Source of the DNA: an uncultured Trueperaceae bacterium
GTDB lineage: Bacteria; Deinococcota; Deinococci; Deinococcales; Trueperaceae
Length of the DNA stretch: 7,093 nt
Assembly: GCA_937911855.1 (NCBI GenBank)
Contig: CALDPK010000074.1
Coordinates: 1 to 7,093, forward strand
Reading direction: 5' to 3'
Numbering within the stretch: position 1 is the stretch's first letter; every line of letters starts with the position of its first letter. The position numbers and the translations under genes are program-made. The notes under the pieces are model-generated. The model was not told the origin of the DNA and ran no database searches. It saw nothing but the letters and a program-made list of their open reading frames with translations. Shown here one piece after another: positions 1 to 6,719 of this stretch.

Positions 1-1
1 G

Positions 2-1201
2 TGGCCGCAACTGCTGGACAACGGCCTGACAGTTGCAAGGGTCGGAACGGCGCAGCCCGTCCGGTGGCTGCTGGTTCTGCACTTCGGAAACGGGGAAGGG
101 CGCCTGCCCGGGAACCTGCCTGCCCTGGCACAGGCCGCCAGGGTGCTTGAGCCGTACCTGAGTGGTCGCTGGCGCACGGAAGTGCTGGCGGAACTGCTGG
201 ACCTGCACGGCGACCTGACCGATACCCCGACAGAGGAGGCCTACGAGCTGATCTTGCAGGCAGCCATCCGGCTGGTGCCGGGCGCCGACAGCGGTTCGTT
301 GCTCGCCCGGCGCCACGCACGGGAGCGTTATGTTTTCCAGGCAGCGCACGGCTTCGACCTGGAAGTGCTCCGCGCAAGCAACCTGCCCGACAGCCAGGTG
401 CGGGGCTGGTACGGACCGGACGAGGAAGGCTGGCGCCAGGGCAGGCCACGCCTGCTCCGCCGGGACATCCACGACATCGAAGCGTTCGGGGTGGAGTCGA
501 CACCGGACCTGTCGGTACCGGCAGCCGCGTACGACAACATTCAGGCCAGCCTCTGCCTGCCGGTTGCCCGCGACGGAGAGGTCATGGCGATGCTGAACCT
601 GGAGAACCAGAGCGATCCGGCAGCATTCGGCGAGGATTCGCTCGAGATCGCCCACATGTTCGGGCCGCCGCTGGCCAGTCTGCTCAACCAGCGGCACGTC
701 AATGACCTGCTGAGGCACGCCGCCCTGGTGGATGAACTCACCGGGCTGTACAACCGCCGCTCATTCGATGAGAGCCTGAAGCGCGAGCTGGCCCGCCGGG
801 TACGCGGAGCCGGCAACGTCACCGTGCTGCTCATGGACCTGAAGGACTTCAAGCGCATCAACGACACCTTCGGGCATGAAGCCGGCGACCGGGCACTGGA
901 GCTGGTGGCGCAGGCGCTGCGCAACACGCTCAGGCAGTCGGACCTGCTCAGCCGCTGGGGCGGCGATGAGTTCGCCGCCATCCTGGTCGACACGCCTGAT
1001 ACCGAGGTGACTGCGGCGATAGAACGCGTGCGGCAGGCGGTCCGCGACGTAAGCCTCAACGGTCAGCAGTTGGACATCCAGATCGGCAGAGCCACCTCGC
1101 CAGCTGAAGGAAACAGTCCGGAGAAGCTGCTCCGGGTAGCGGATCAGCGCATGTACCGGGAGAAGCACGGCGCCACTGAGGACCCCGCCCTGTTCGACTG
1201 A
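2..1201 (+). CDS. GAF-GGDEF diguanylate cyclase, 5' end outside window
   Basis: The likely role is synthesis of the second messenger cyclic di-GMP from two GTP, with a GAF domain sensing a signal. The frame has no stop between base 2 and the TGA at 1199-1201. A GTG at 143 could start a 352-residue protein, but the codons before it read as plausible protein, so the gene probably begins left of the window. Counting from GTG 143, residues 27-185 form a GAF domain and 197-345 the GGDEF domain. The GGDEF domain has the opening motif DELTGLYNRR, the metal and GTP region around D232 and N240-D241 (DLKDFKRIND, FGHEAGD) and an intact GGDEF signature at residues 273-277 (bases 959-973). An RxxD product-inhibition site (R264, D267) sits five residues before the signature. 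The usual SIG of the later strand reads QIG. All key catalytic residues are present, so the enzyme is probably active and feedback-inhibited. The piece before residue 1 resembles the end of another GAF or sensor domain, which is uncertain. No terminator is visible after it. Confidence 0.92.
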   Translation, partial: WPQLLDNGLTVARVGTAQPVRWLLVLHFGNGEGRLPGNLPALAQAARVLEPYLSGRWRTEVLAELLDLHGDLTDTPTEEAYELILQAAIRLVPGADSGSLLARRHARERYVFQAAHGFDLEVLRASNLPDSQVRGWYGPDEEGWRQGRPRLLRRDIHDIEAFGVESTPDLSVPAAAYDNIQASLCLPVARDGEVMAMLNLENQSDPAAFGEDSLEIAHMFGPPLASLLNQRHVNDLLRHAALVDELTGLYNRRSFDESLKRELARRVRGAGNVTVLLMDLKDFKRINDTFGHEAGDRALELVAQALRNTLRQSDLLSRWGGDEFAAILVDTPDTEVTAAIERVRQAVRDVSLNGQQLDIQIGRATSPAEGNSPEKLLRVADQRMYREKHGATEDPALFD

Positions 1202-1215
1202 AGCCAGCTGCGATG

Positions 1216-1244
1216 TTGACGTTCGCGAAGGGCCTTGCTACTAT
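1216..1244 (+). promoter_or_regulatory. sigma-70-type promoter for the AtuA-like operon
   Basis: A -35 box TTGACG (1216-1221) and a -10 box TACTAT (1239-1244) are separated by exactly 17 bases. Transcription would start near 1251 and give a leader of about 85 bases before the ATG at 1336. The position between the end of the GGDEF gene and the start of the AtuA-like gene fits. This is a motif match only. Confidence 0.5.
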
Positions 1245-1282
1245 CGTGCAACAAGCGTTGTGTAATACGTAGCTGTGCAACA
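1235..1282 (+). promoter_or_regulatory. possible operator: repeated GTGCAACA and short dyads
   Basis: The octamer GTGCAACA occurs twice in direct orientation (1246-1253 and 1275-1282). Around the first copy are short dyads: TTGC (1235-1238) with GCAA (1248-1251), which brackets the -10 box, and ACAA (1251-1254) with TTGT (1258-1261) around GCG. Placement over the -10 box and start site is where a repressor would act, and the RpiR-type regulator encoded just downstream is the obvious candidate. The arms are only four bases, so the dyads could be chance. The direct octamer repeat is the stronger signal. Confidence 0.25.
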
Positions 1283-1295
1283 GGTAATGTAAAGT

Positions 1296-1321
1296 GCCTG
1301 TGCACGGAGCCTGAAACAGGC
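1296..1321 (+). promoter_or_regulatory. mutually exclusive leader hairpins before the ribosome site
   Basis: The segment ACAGGC at 1316-1321 can pair with GCCTGT at 1296-1301 (6 pairs, 14-base loop). Its CAGGC part can instead pair with GCCTG at 1309-1313 (5 pairs, AAA loop). Both structures end directly at the Shine-Dalgarno stretch GAGAGGAG (1322-1329), so the choice between them could alter ribosome access. The stems are short, and no riboswitch family is recognised. Confidence 0.25.
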
Positions 1322-1335
1322 GAGAGGAGCGGCAC

Positions 1336-2745
1336 ATGAGCGGAGACAGCGGTTCGGCCCTGAGATTCCTTTGCCCGAACGGGCACCTGGGATTCGCCCC
1401 ACTGAAAGTGGAGAGTTTTGAACTGGGGGTGGCCACAGCACCCGACTTCATCCTCGCCGACTCCGGTTCGGACGACATCGGACCCGGCCCGCTGGGCAGC
1501 GACACCTCCGCCGCGCCGAAGCAGTGGCAACGCCACGACCTCGAGAAGATGCTGCTCGCAGCCCGCAAACTCGGCGTGCCCATGATCATCGGCTCCGCAG
1601 GCGACACCGGCACCAACAGCCGCGTCGACATGTACGTCCAGATGATCCGCGAGATAGCAGAAGAACACCAGCTGGCCCCGTTCAGACTCGGCTACTTCTA
1701 TTCCGAAGTCGAGGTGCCGTACCTGCGTGAGCGCATGGTCGCCGGCGAACGCGTCACCGGACTCGATGGCCGCGGCGACCTGAGCCTCGAGGAGCTCGAC
1801 GCCACCGAACGGGTCGTAGCCGTCGCAGGTGTGCACCCGTTCATCGAACTCCTGAACCGCGGCGCTGAAGTCATCATCGGCGGCCGCAGCTCCGACTCCG
1901 TCATCTTCGCTGCCCCCGCCATCCGCGCCGGCTTCCCCGAGGCGGACTCGTACTACCTGGGCAAGGTCCTGGAGTGCGCTTCGTTCAACGCCGAACCGTA
2001 CGCCGGCAAGGAAACGGTGATCGGCACCATCGGCAGCGACGGGGTCACGGTAACCGCGATGCACCCCGGGCAGCGCTGCACCGTCGCCTCGGTCGCCGGC
2101 CACGCCATGTACGAGCGGTCCAACCCGTTTTACGAGAACGTCGCCGGCGGCACCCTGGACATGACTCACTGCCATTACGAACAGGTTGACGAGCGCTCCA
2201 CCCGGGTCACCGGCGCCCGCTTCACCCCCAGCGAGCAGATCCGCGTGAAACTCGAAGGCTCAGGCAAGGTCGGCGAACGCTTCATGGGTTTCGCCGGCAT
2301 CCGCGACCCCTTCACCGTGGCCCGCATCGACGAAGTCATCGCCTGGGCCCAAACGCAGGTGGAAGAACGGTTCGGCACGCCCGAAGAAGGCGGCTACGAA
2401 CTGCACTACCAGGTGTACGGCCGCAACGGCGTGATGGGTGAACTGGAGCCACTTAAGGACCAGACCGCCCACGAACTGGGAATCATGGTTTTCGGAGTCG
2501 CCCCGACCGCGGAGATGGCCGAGGAACTCACCCTGACCGGCACCCGGCAGATGTTCTACGCCCGCCTCCCTGACACCAAAGGCACTGCCGGCGGCGTGGC
2601 CTTCCCGCTCGACGAGGTCACCCGGGTCAGCTCCGCCTACCGCTGGACGCTCAACCACACCATCGCAGTTGAGGACCCGCTCGAGCTGTTCCAGCTGCAC
2701 ACCACCGAGATCGCTTCGGGTCAGCTTGAGGAGGTGGCCGCATGA
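1336..2745 (+). CDS. AtuA-like (DUF1446) family protein
   Basis: This 469-residue protein belongs to the acyclic terpene utilisation AtuA/DUF1446 family. The founding member lies in a Pseudomonas cluster for citronellol/geraniol breakdown, but no reaction is firmly known for most of the family, so terpene use should not be read into this copy. No signal peptide is seen, so it is probably cytoplasmic. Family-like blocks are the N-terminal ADSGSDDIGPGPLG (residues 41-54), GSAGDTGTN (87-95), and IIGGRSSDS followed by APAIRAGFPE (180-202). A YYLGKVLECASF block follows at 206-217, and the C-terminal third has the RNGVMGELEP region (363-372). The length is normal and the frame uninterrupted. The ATG at 1336 is preceded by GAGAGGAG, with AGGAG six bases from the ATG. 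Its stop overlaps the next start (ATGA, 2742-2745), so the two proteins are very likely made together. The nearby RpiR regulator and ABC importer suggest a catabolic role (inference). Confidence 0.85.
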   Translation: MSGDSGSALRFLCPNGHLGFAPLKVESFELGVATAPDFILADSGSDDIGPGPLGSDTSAAPKQWQRHDLEKMLLAARKLGVPMIIGSAGDTGTNSRVDMYVQMIREIAEEHQLAPFRLGYFYSEVEVPYLRERMVAGERVTGLDGRGDLSLEELDATERVVAVAGVHPFIELLNRGAEVIIGGRSSDSVIFAAPAIRAGFPEADSYYLGKVLECASFNAEPYAGKETVIGTIGSDGVTVTAMHPGQRCTVASVAGHAMYERSNPFYENVAGGTLDMTHCHYEQVDERSTRVTGARFTPSEQIRVKLEGSGKVGERFMGFAGIRDPFTVARIDEVIAWAQTQVEERFGTPEEGGYELHYQVYGRNGVMGELEPLKDQTAHELGIMVFGVAPTAEMAEELTLTGTRQMFYARLPDTKGTAGGVAFPLDEVTRVSSAYRWTLNHTIAVEDPLELFQLHTTEIASGQLEEVAA

Positions 2746-3068
2746 ATCAGACCAGACCGCTGTTCGAGCTCGCCAAGACCATCCGCAGCAAGAACGCCGG
2801 CGTGGACCGGATCACTTTCGACATCATCTTCGATGATCGGGATTCCTTCGAGCTTGTGAAACGCAGCGGCGTGCTGTCGCGCGAGTCCGTTTCGGAGCTG
2901 TACGGCATCGACCCTGAGCGCATCACGGACTTCGTTGAGTACGATCCCGCCCTGGCCATAAAGTTCACCATCCTCCGCAAACGTCCAAGTGGCAGCGCTG
3001 GCGACGCGGACATCTTTGGCGCCCAGCAGTACGCCCCGCTGCTCCATGTGGCGGTGCCGCACAGCTGA
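2742..3068 (+). CDS. DUF4387 family protein, partner of the AtuA-like protein
   Basis: This small protein of 108 residues is recognised as DUF4387 by the opening LAKTIRSKNAGVDRITFDII (residues 10-29), the FDDRDSFELVKRSGVL stretch (29-44), and the late RKRPSGSAGDADIFGAQQYA block (84-103), which ends in a PLL..VP tail. The family commonly sits next to, or is fused to, AtuA/DUF1446 proteins and is thought to work with them, but its biochemical role is unknown. The length matches the family and there is no signal peptide or membrane segment. The ATG at 2742 overlaps the upstream TGA by four bases. It has AGGAGG (2729-2734) seven bases ahead, inside the end of the upstream gene, so translation is both coupled and independently primed. 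The pair may form one two-subunit enzyme (inference). Confidence 0.85.
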   Translation: MNQTRPLFELAKTIRSKNAGVDRITFDIIFDDRDSFELVKRSGVLSRESVSELYGIDPERITDFVEYDPALAIKFTILRKRPSGSAGDADIFGAQQYAPLLHVAVPHS

Positions 3069-3103
3069 GCCTGAAATCACCGCCGGCTGCGGCTCAAAAG
3101 TCG

Positions 3104-3119
3104 TACTGTAGGCGCTATG
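3104..3119 (+). promoter_or_regulatory. -10 box of a probable leaderless promoter for the RpiR gene
   Basis: TACTGT (3104-3109) matches TANNNT and ends seven bases before the ATG at 3117, and there is no purine-rich ribosome site in that gap. A transcript from this box would begin at or next to the ATG. This arrangement is common in Deinococcus and in actinobacteria. No -35 match is seen at 17 bases, so the element would depend on the -10 box alone, or the gene could instead be read from the upstream operon. Confidence 0.35.
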
Positions 3120-3971
3120 ACCGCTCAGTCCGGGGTGCCCCTGCTCGACCTGCTTGACCAGGCTGCCGGACGGCTGACTCCACAGGAGCACCGTCTGGCA
3201 GCCCACCTGGTTGAGCAGCTTGAGCACTGGGGCTACCGCTCCAGCAGCGAACTGGCCCGCGAACTGGGAGTGCACCGCTCAACCGTCGTCCGGTTCGCTC
3301 AGACCGTCGGCTTCAAGGGCTACCCGGAGCTGCAGGAAGCAGCGCGCGCAGCCTGGCAGCAAAGCCTCGCCGCCAGCAACCAGCTGGTATTGACCGGTGA
3401 GACGGACGGCAAGCTCGGCAAGGTGCAGGCTGTTTTCAACCGCGAACTCGAGAACCTGCAGCGCAGCTACAGCAACCTGGACATGGCCGCACTTGAAGAG
3501 ACCGCAGCTGACATAGCCACGGCCCGGCGGGTCGTGGTTTACGGCCGGCGTTTCTCGCAGCCGCTTGCGCTGCACCTGGCTCAGATTCTGCGCACCATGC
3601 GCGAACGGGTGGACTCGGCGCCCGCCGCCGGCGGCATGGCCGTCGACCTGCTGTTCGACCTGACACCTGAGGACCTCGTCCTGGTCGTCTCCTTGCGGCG
3701 CCATTCACCCGAAGTGAAGCGCACCCTGCGGTACCTGGCTGATGCCAGCGTGCCCGTCACCGTACTCACCGACGCCAGCCCGGGCAACGAACTGGCAGGC
3801 AACACCCGGGTGTTGCGCGCGCACGTGGGTGGCACCAGCATGCTGGACTCCTACACGGCGCTCGTCAGCGTGGCGCACTCACTGATGACGCTTGCCGAGA
3901 CCGCCTTGCCTGGAGCCGCAGAGCGGCTGACCCGGGTGGAGCAGGCCTGGGAGCACTTCAACAGGAGCTGA
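3117..3971 (+). CDS. MurR/RpiR family transcriptional regulator
   Basis: This 284-residue regulator has an N-terminal RpiR-type helix-turn-helix (about residues 5-80) and a C-terminal SIS domain (about 125-255). The recognition region SSSELARELGVHRSTVVRFA (residues 42-61) and the following GFKGYPELQ (65-73) are typical of the family. Members usually bind phosphosugars or other metabolites through the SIS domain and repress or activate neighbouring catabolic genes. The SIS domain starts normally (RRVVVYG, 137-143), but the place where the SxSGxT ligand loop is expected reads VVSLRRHSPEVKR (190-202), so the ligand may not be a phosphosugar. The length is normal. The ATG at 3117 lacks a ribosome site and follows a close -10 box, and 48 bases separate it from the DUF4387 gene. 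It is placed to control the AtuA-like pair, and possibly the convergent transporter operon (inference). Confidence 0.88.
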   Translation: MTAQSGVPLLDLLDQAAGRLTPQEHRLAAHLVEQLEHWGYRSSSELARELGVHRSTVVRFAQTVGFKGYPELQEAARAAWQQSLAASNQLVLTGETDGKLGKVQAVFNRELENLQRSYSNLDMAALEETAADIATARRVVVYGRRFSQPLALHLAQILRTMRERVDSAPAAGGMAVDLLFDLTPEDLVLVVSLRRHSPEVKRTLRYLADASVPVTVLTDASPGNELAGNTRVLRAHVGGTSMLDSYTALVSVAHSLMTLAETALPGAAERLTRVEQAWEHFNRS

Positions 3972-3986
3972 GAAAGCCTCAGCCTC
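3965..3986. terminator. hairpin between convergent genes
   Basis: GCTGAG (3967-3972) and CTCAGC (3978-3983) form a perfect six-base-pair stem with the loop AAAGC. It can be lengthened by G3965-C3986 and A3966-T3985 around a bulged C3984. The hairpin contains both convergent stop codons (3969-3971 plus, 3979-3981 minus). No T-run follows on either strand, so it is not a classical intrinsic terminator, but its place suggests a shared 3' end structure. Confidence 0.35.
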
Positions 3987-4704
3987 GGGCTGCTGCCACG
4001 AACTCGCTGAACATGTCCATGTAACCGGGCTGCATTTCGGTCAGCCATTCGGGGTGGTACTGAACGCCGATGCCGAAGCCGTTCTCTGCTTCCATCGCCT
4101 CCACGAAACCGTCATCCGAAAAAGCGCTGACCCGCCAGCCTGGCGGGGGAGACTCGATCACCTGGCGGTGGAAACTGTTGACTGCACTGCCCGGTCCGAG
4201 CCAGCTGGCCATCCTGCTGCCGTGCTCGAAGGTCACGAGATGAGTCGTTGTGATGGGCTGTTCGTCCTGGTAATGGTTGCGCACCTCTGGCAGCATCCCC
4301 AGGTTCAGCACCTTGCCGCCGCCCAGTGCCTCGCAGATCGTCTGGTGTCCGCGGCATATGCCCAGCAGTGGCATGCCCCGGCTGGCTGCGGCGCGGATCA
4401 GCTCCACCTCCAGGTCGTAACGGACCGGGTTGGTATCACGCAAAGTCGGGTCAGGGTTGTCCAGGAAGTACTGGCCGGGGATGTTGCCGCCGCCGCTGAC
4501 GAGCAGCGCGTCGATCGAGTCCAATACCGCTTCGGTCTGACCGGCAGCAGTGAAGCTGGTCGGCAGCAGGAGCGGTATGCCACCTGCCTGGGCCACTGTC
4601 TGCGCGTAGCGGGTGCCGACCTGGAAGAACGACTCGGGTTTGCCCTCGCGGGCGATGACTTCTGCTACGTGAACGGTGATTCCTACCCTGACAGGTTTCA
4701 TCAA
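3979..4704 (-). CDS. gamma-glutamyl-GABA hydrolase-like class I amidotransferase (PuuD type, peptidase C26)
   Basis: This is a cytoplasmic hydrolase of 241 residues with the class I glutamine amidotransferase fold. The nucleophile is Cys117 in LLGICRGHQ (residues 113-121), and His217 and Glu219 in GVQYHPEW (213-220) complete the triad. The LLVSGGGNIPGQYF stretch (67-80), VRYDLEVELIRAA (94-106) and NSFHRQ (176-181) are typical of the branch that cleaves gamma-glutamyl amides, as PuuD does in putrescine breakdown. The true substrate here is unknown. Two start codons lie side by side, TTG at 4704 and ATG at 4701. The ATG is the more usual codon, while AAGGGG just upstream is better spaced for the TTG. 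That ribosome site overlaps the stop of the permease gene, and 10 bases separate the permease stop from the TTG (13 from the ATG). It is therefore the last gene of the transporter operon, which suggests it acts on an imported compound (inference). Confidence 0.85.
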   Translation of the reverse strand: MMKPVRVGITVHVAEVIAREGKPESFFQVGTRYAQTVAQAGGIPLLLPTSFTAAGQTEAVLDSIDALLVSGGGNIPGQYFLDNPDPTLRDTNPVRYDLEVELIRAAASRGMPLLGICRGHQTICEALGGGKVLNLGMLPEVRNHYQDEQPITTTHLVTFEHGSRMASWLGPGSAVNSFHRQVIESPPPGWRVSAFSDDGFVEAMEAENGFGIGVQYHPEWLTEMQPGYMDMFSEFVAAARG

Positions 4705-4714
4705 TTGCGTCCCC

Positions 4715-5638
4715 TTATTTTGCGGTCGGGCTGTCGCCCGTCACTGCCTGCCGGCGCCGCCACCACCAGGTGATGCGCTTGCCGATGCGACCCTTCGGAT
4801 TGTAGATCTCCTGCATGCGTTCGCCCAGCAGGTTGATTGACAGCACCAGTATGAGCAGCGCGATGCCTGGGATGGTGCTGACCCACCAGGCGATGAACAG
4901 GATCCCGCGCCCGTCCGCGATCATCGAACCCCACGCCGGGATGCTGGGCGGGATGCCCACTCCCAGGAAGCTGAGTGATGCCTCGAGCACCATGAAGTAG
5001 CCGACCCGCAGTGTGGCCAGCACGACGATGGGCGGCATGATGTTGGGAATCACTTCCCTGAACAGGATCCTGAAGCGGCCCTGACCCAGGGCGTGCGACG
5101 CTTCGACGTACTCCATCCCCGCCTGCTCGATGGTCTGACCGCGTGCCAGGCGGTAGAACTCCACCCAGCCTTTCAGTGACAGGGCCAGCACCAGGTTGGC
5201 GAAGCCGGCGCCAAGGAAGGCCATCATGCCGATCGCGAAGATCAGGTAGGGGAAAGCCAGCAGCAATTCCGTGAACCGGCCGGTGATAGCGTCGAATGCA
5301 CCGCGGAAGAACCCGCCGAGCGCGCCGACTATCGTCCCGAAGGTCGCGGTGATCACCACCGTGAGCAGGCCGATCAGCAGGCTGACCCGCGAGCCGTAGA
5401 TGGTGCGGCTCAGGATGTCACGGCCCAGCGTGTCAGTGCCGAACAGGTGCTCGGCTGACGGCGGGGCCAGGCGCTGCCCGAGCAGGGTCGCATCGGGATC
5501 GTAAGGAGCGATGTACGGCGCGAAGATGGCAGCCAGGATGTAAATAGCGATGACCAGGCTGCTTATGAGGCCGAGTGGGGTCTCCACAACCCTGCCCAGC
5601 AGGTTCATCAGACCGGGTTTGCCGCTGGACGAGCTCAC
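4715..5638 (-). CDS. ABC transporter permease, DppC/OppC/NikC type
   Basis: This inner-membrane permease subunit of 307 residues belongs to a peptide/nickel-type (family 5) ABC importer. Family hallmarks are HLFGTDTLGRDILSR (residues 64-78) after the first membrane segment (about 21-44) and the EAA loop that contacts the ATPase, YVEASHALGQGRFRILFREV (177-196). These are followed by EASLSFLGVGIPPSIPAWGSMI (219-240, joined from adjacent family blocks) and a C-terminal LLGERMQEIYNPKGR (270-284). Further hydrophobic segments lie at about 87-111, 123-155, 200-218 and 249-270. The C-terminal tail WWWRRR is strongly basic. The GTG start overlaps the stop of the upstream permease (GTGA, 5635-5638) and is preceded by GAGGA seven bases away, so the two permeases are translationally coupled. 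No ATPase gene is in the window, so the ATP-binding subunits must be encoded elsewhere. The substrate cannot be told from this subunit. Confidence 0.93.
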   Translation of the reverse strand: MSSSSGKPGLMNLLGRVVETPLGLISSLVIAIYILAAIFAPYIAPYDPDATLLGQRLAPPSAEHLFGTDTLGRDILSRTIYGSRVSLLIGLLTVVITATFGTIVGALGGFFRGAFDAITGRFTELLLAFPYLIFAIGMMAFLGAGFANLVLALSLKGWVEFYRLARGQTIEQAGMEYVEASHALGQGRFRILFREVIPNIMPPIVVLATLRVGYFMVLEASLSFLGVGIPPSIPAWGSMIADGRGILFIAWWVSTIPGIALLILVLSINLLGERMQEIYNPKGRIGKRITWWWRRRQAVTGDSPTAK

Positions 5639-6642
5639 AGCTCGATCCTCGGGTTGAGCCAGGTGTAGAGGATATCCACCACCAGGTTCGCGGCCACGTA
5701 CGTCAGGGCGTAAAGCATCACCGCAGTCTGCACCACCACGTAGTCACGCGCGAATATCGAACTGACGACGAGCCGACCCAGGCCCGGCCACGCGAAGATC
5801 GTCTCGACGATCATGTTGCCGCCCAGCAGCTCACCGAACTGCAGGCCGGTGACCGTCAGGGCGGGGATGAGCGCGTTGCGCAGCGCGTGCTTCACCACGA
5901 CCGTGTACTCCGGCAGCCCTTTGGAACGAGCAGTCGTGACGTACTCCTTGTGCAGCACCTCGATCATCGATGCCCGGACCACGCGCGCCAGTACCGCCGC
6001 GAACACCACGCCGAGCGTCAGCGCCGGCAGGATCAGGTGCTTAAGCGCAGTTCCGAACGCTGCGAAATCCCGGGCGAGCAAGGTGTCTATCAGCATGAAA
6101 CCCGTGACTTTGGGCACCAGCATGGTGGCACCTATCCGCCCGGACGTGGGCAACCACTGCAGCTCAACGGAGAAGAGCAGGATGAGCAGCAGCCCGAACC
6201 AGAACGCCGGCATGCTCACGCCCACCAGTGCGCCTGAGAGGACTGTCCGGTCGAGCCACGAGCCTGCCCGCAGGGCACTGATTATGCCTACGGGCAGGGC
6301 GATAAGCAACGCGATGATGATGGTTGCGATAGTCAGCTCGATGGTGGCGGGCAGGCTGTCGCCGATCAGACTGGCGACCGGCTGGCCACGCACGATGCTG
6401 GTGCCCAGGTCGCCTTGGACTATGCCGATGAGGAACAGCCACAGTTGCTCCAGAACAGGTTTGTCCAGATGCAGCTGGTTGCGGAGGCTGTCGATCTGCT
6501 GCTGGGTGGCCTGGGTGTCGCCGAGCATGATCTCCACCGGGTCGCCCGGCAGGAAGCGCAGGAACAGGAAAGCCAGGATCGCCACCCCGAGGGCAACCGG
6601 AATCGCAGATACAAGTCTTTCTAATACTTTGCTGAAACGCAT
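5635..6642 (-). CDS. ABC transporter permease, DppB/OppB/NikB type
   Basis: This is the 335-residue inner-membrane partner of the DppC-type permease, and the two form the channel of the importer. The N-terminal membrane segment (about 9-30) is followed by FLPGDPVEIMLG (30-41), a hallmark of the family. GDLGTSIVRGQPV (77-89) comes next, then membrane segments at about 97-124, 133-160, 203-225, 258-282 and 300-325. The EAA loop reads YVTTARSKGLPEYTVVVKHA (234-253) and is followed by LRNALIP. The late VETIFAWPGLGRL (279-291) and the closing WLNPRI are also typical. The ATG at 6642 has a weak ribosome site (AAAGGG) about five bases ahead. The length is normal and the frame intact. The 135-base gap to the solute-binding-protein fragment upstream holds a strong hairpin. 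Confidence 0.93.
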   Translation of the reverse strand: MRFSKVLERLVSAIPVALGVAILAFLFLRFLPGDPVEIMLGDTQATQQQIDSLRNQLHLDKPVLEQLWLFLIGIVQGDLGTSIVRGQPVASLIGDSLPATIELTIATIIIALLIALPVGIISALRAGSWLDRTVLSGALVGVSMPAFWFGLLLILLFSVELQWLPTSGRIGATMLVPKVTGFMLIDTLLARDFAAFGTALKHLILPALTLGVVFAAVLARVVRASMIEVLHKEYVTTARSKGLPEYTVVVKHALRNALIPALTVTGLQFGELLGGNMIVETIFAWPGLGRLVVSSIFARDYVVVQTAVMLYALTYVAANLVVDILYTWLNPRIEL

Positions 6643-6719
6643 CGGGACCCTTTACCAAAGACCATGGGATTGCCTGGCCGCACGCCTGCCTTGGCTGCTG
6701 CAGCGACGCACTGTCATGT

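Noticed and set aside
143..1201. GTG at 143 as the true start of the GGDEF protein
   Set aside because: The frame remains open to base 2 with plausible protein sequence, and no ribosome site is evident before 143, so the gene more likely starts outside the window.
1144..2175. Minus-strand open frame of 343 codons opposite the AtuA-like gene
   Set aside because: The AtuA-like frame on the other strand has clear family motifs and a ribosome site. The antisense translation is low-complexity, rich in Val, Ala, Gly and Asp, and resembles no family.
3066..3096. TGAGCC/GGCTCA stem after the DUF4387 gene as an intrinsic terminator
   Set aside because: It has six pairs with a 19-base loop, followed by AAAAG rather than a T-run on the coding strand, so support is too weak.
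4054..4773. Long plus-strand open frame of 239 codons opposite the hydrolase gene
   Set aside because: It is antisense to a gene with an intact catalytic triad, its translation has no recognisable domain, and long antisense frames are expected in GC-rich DNA.
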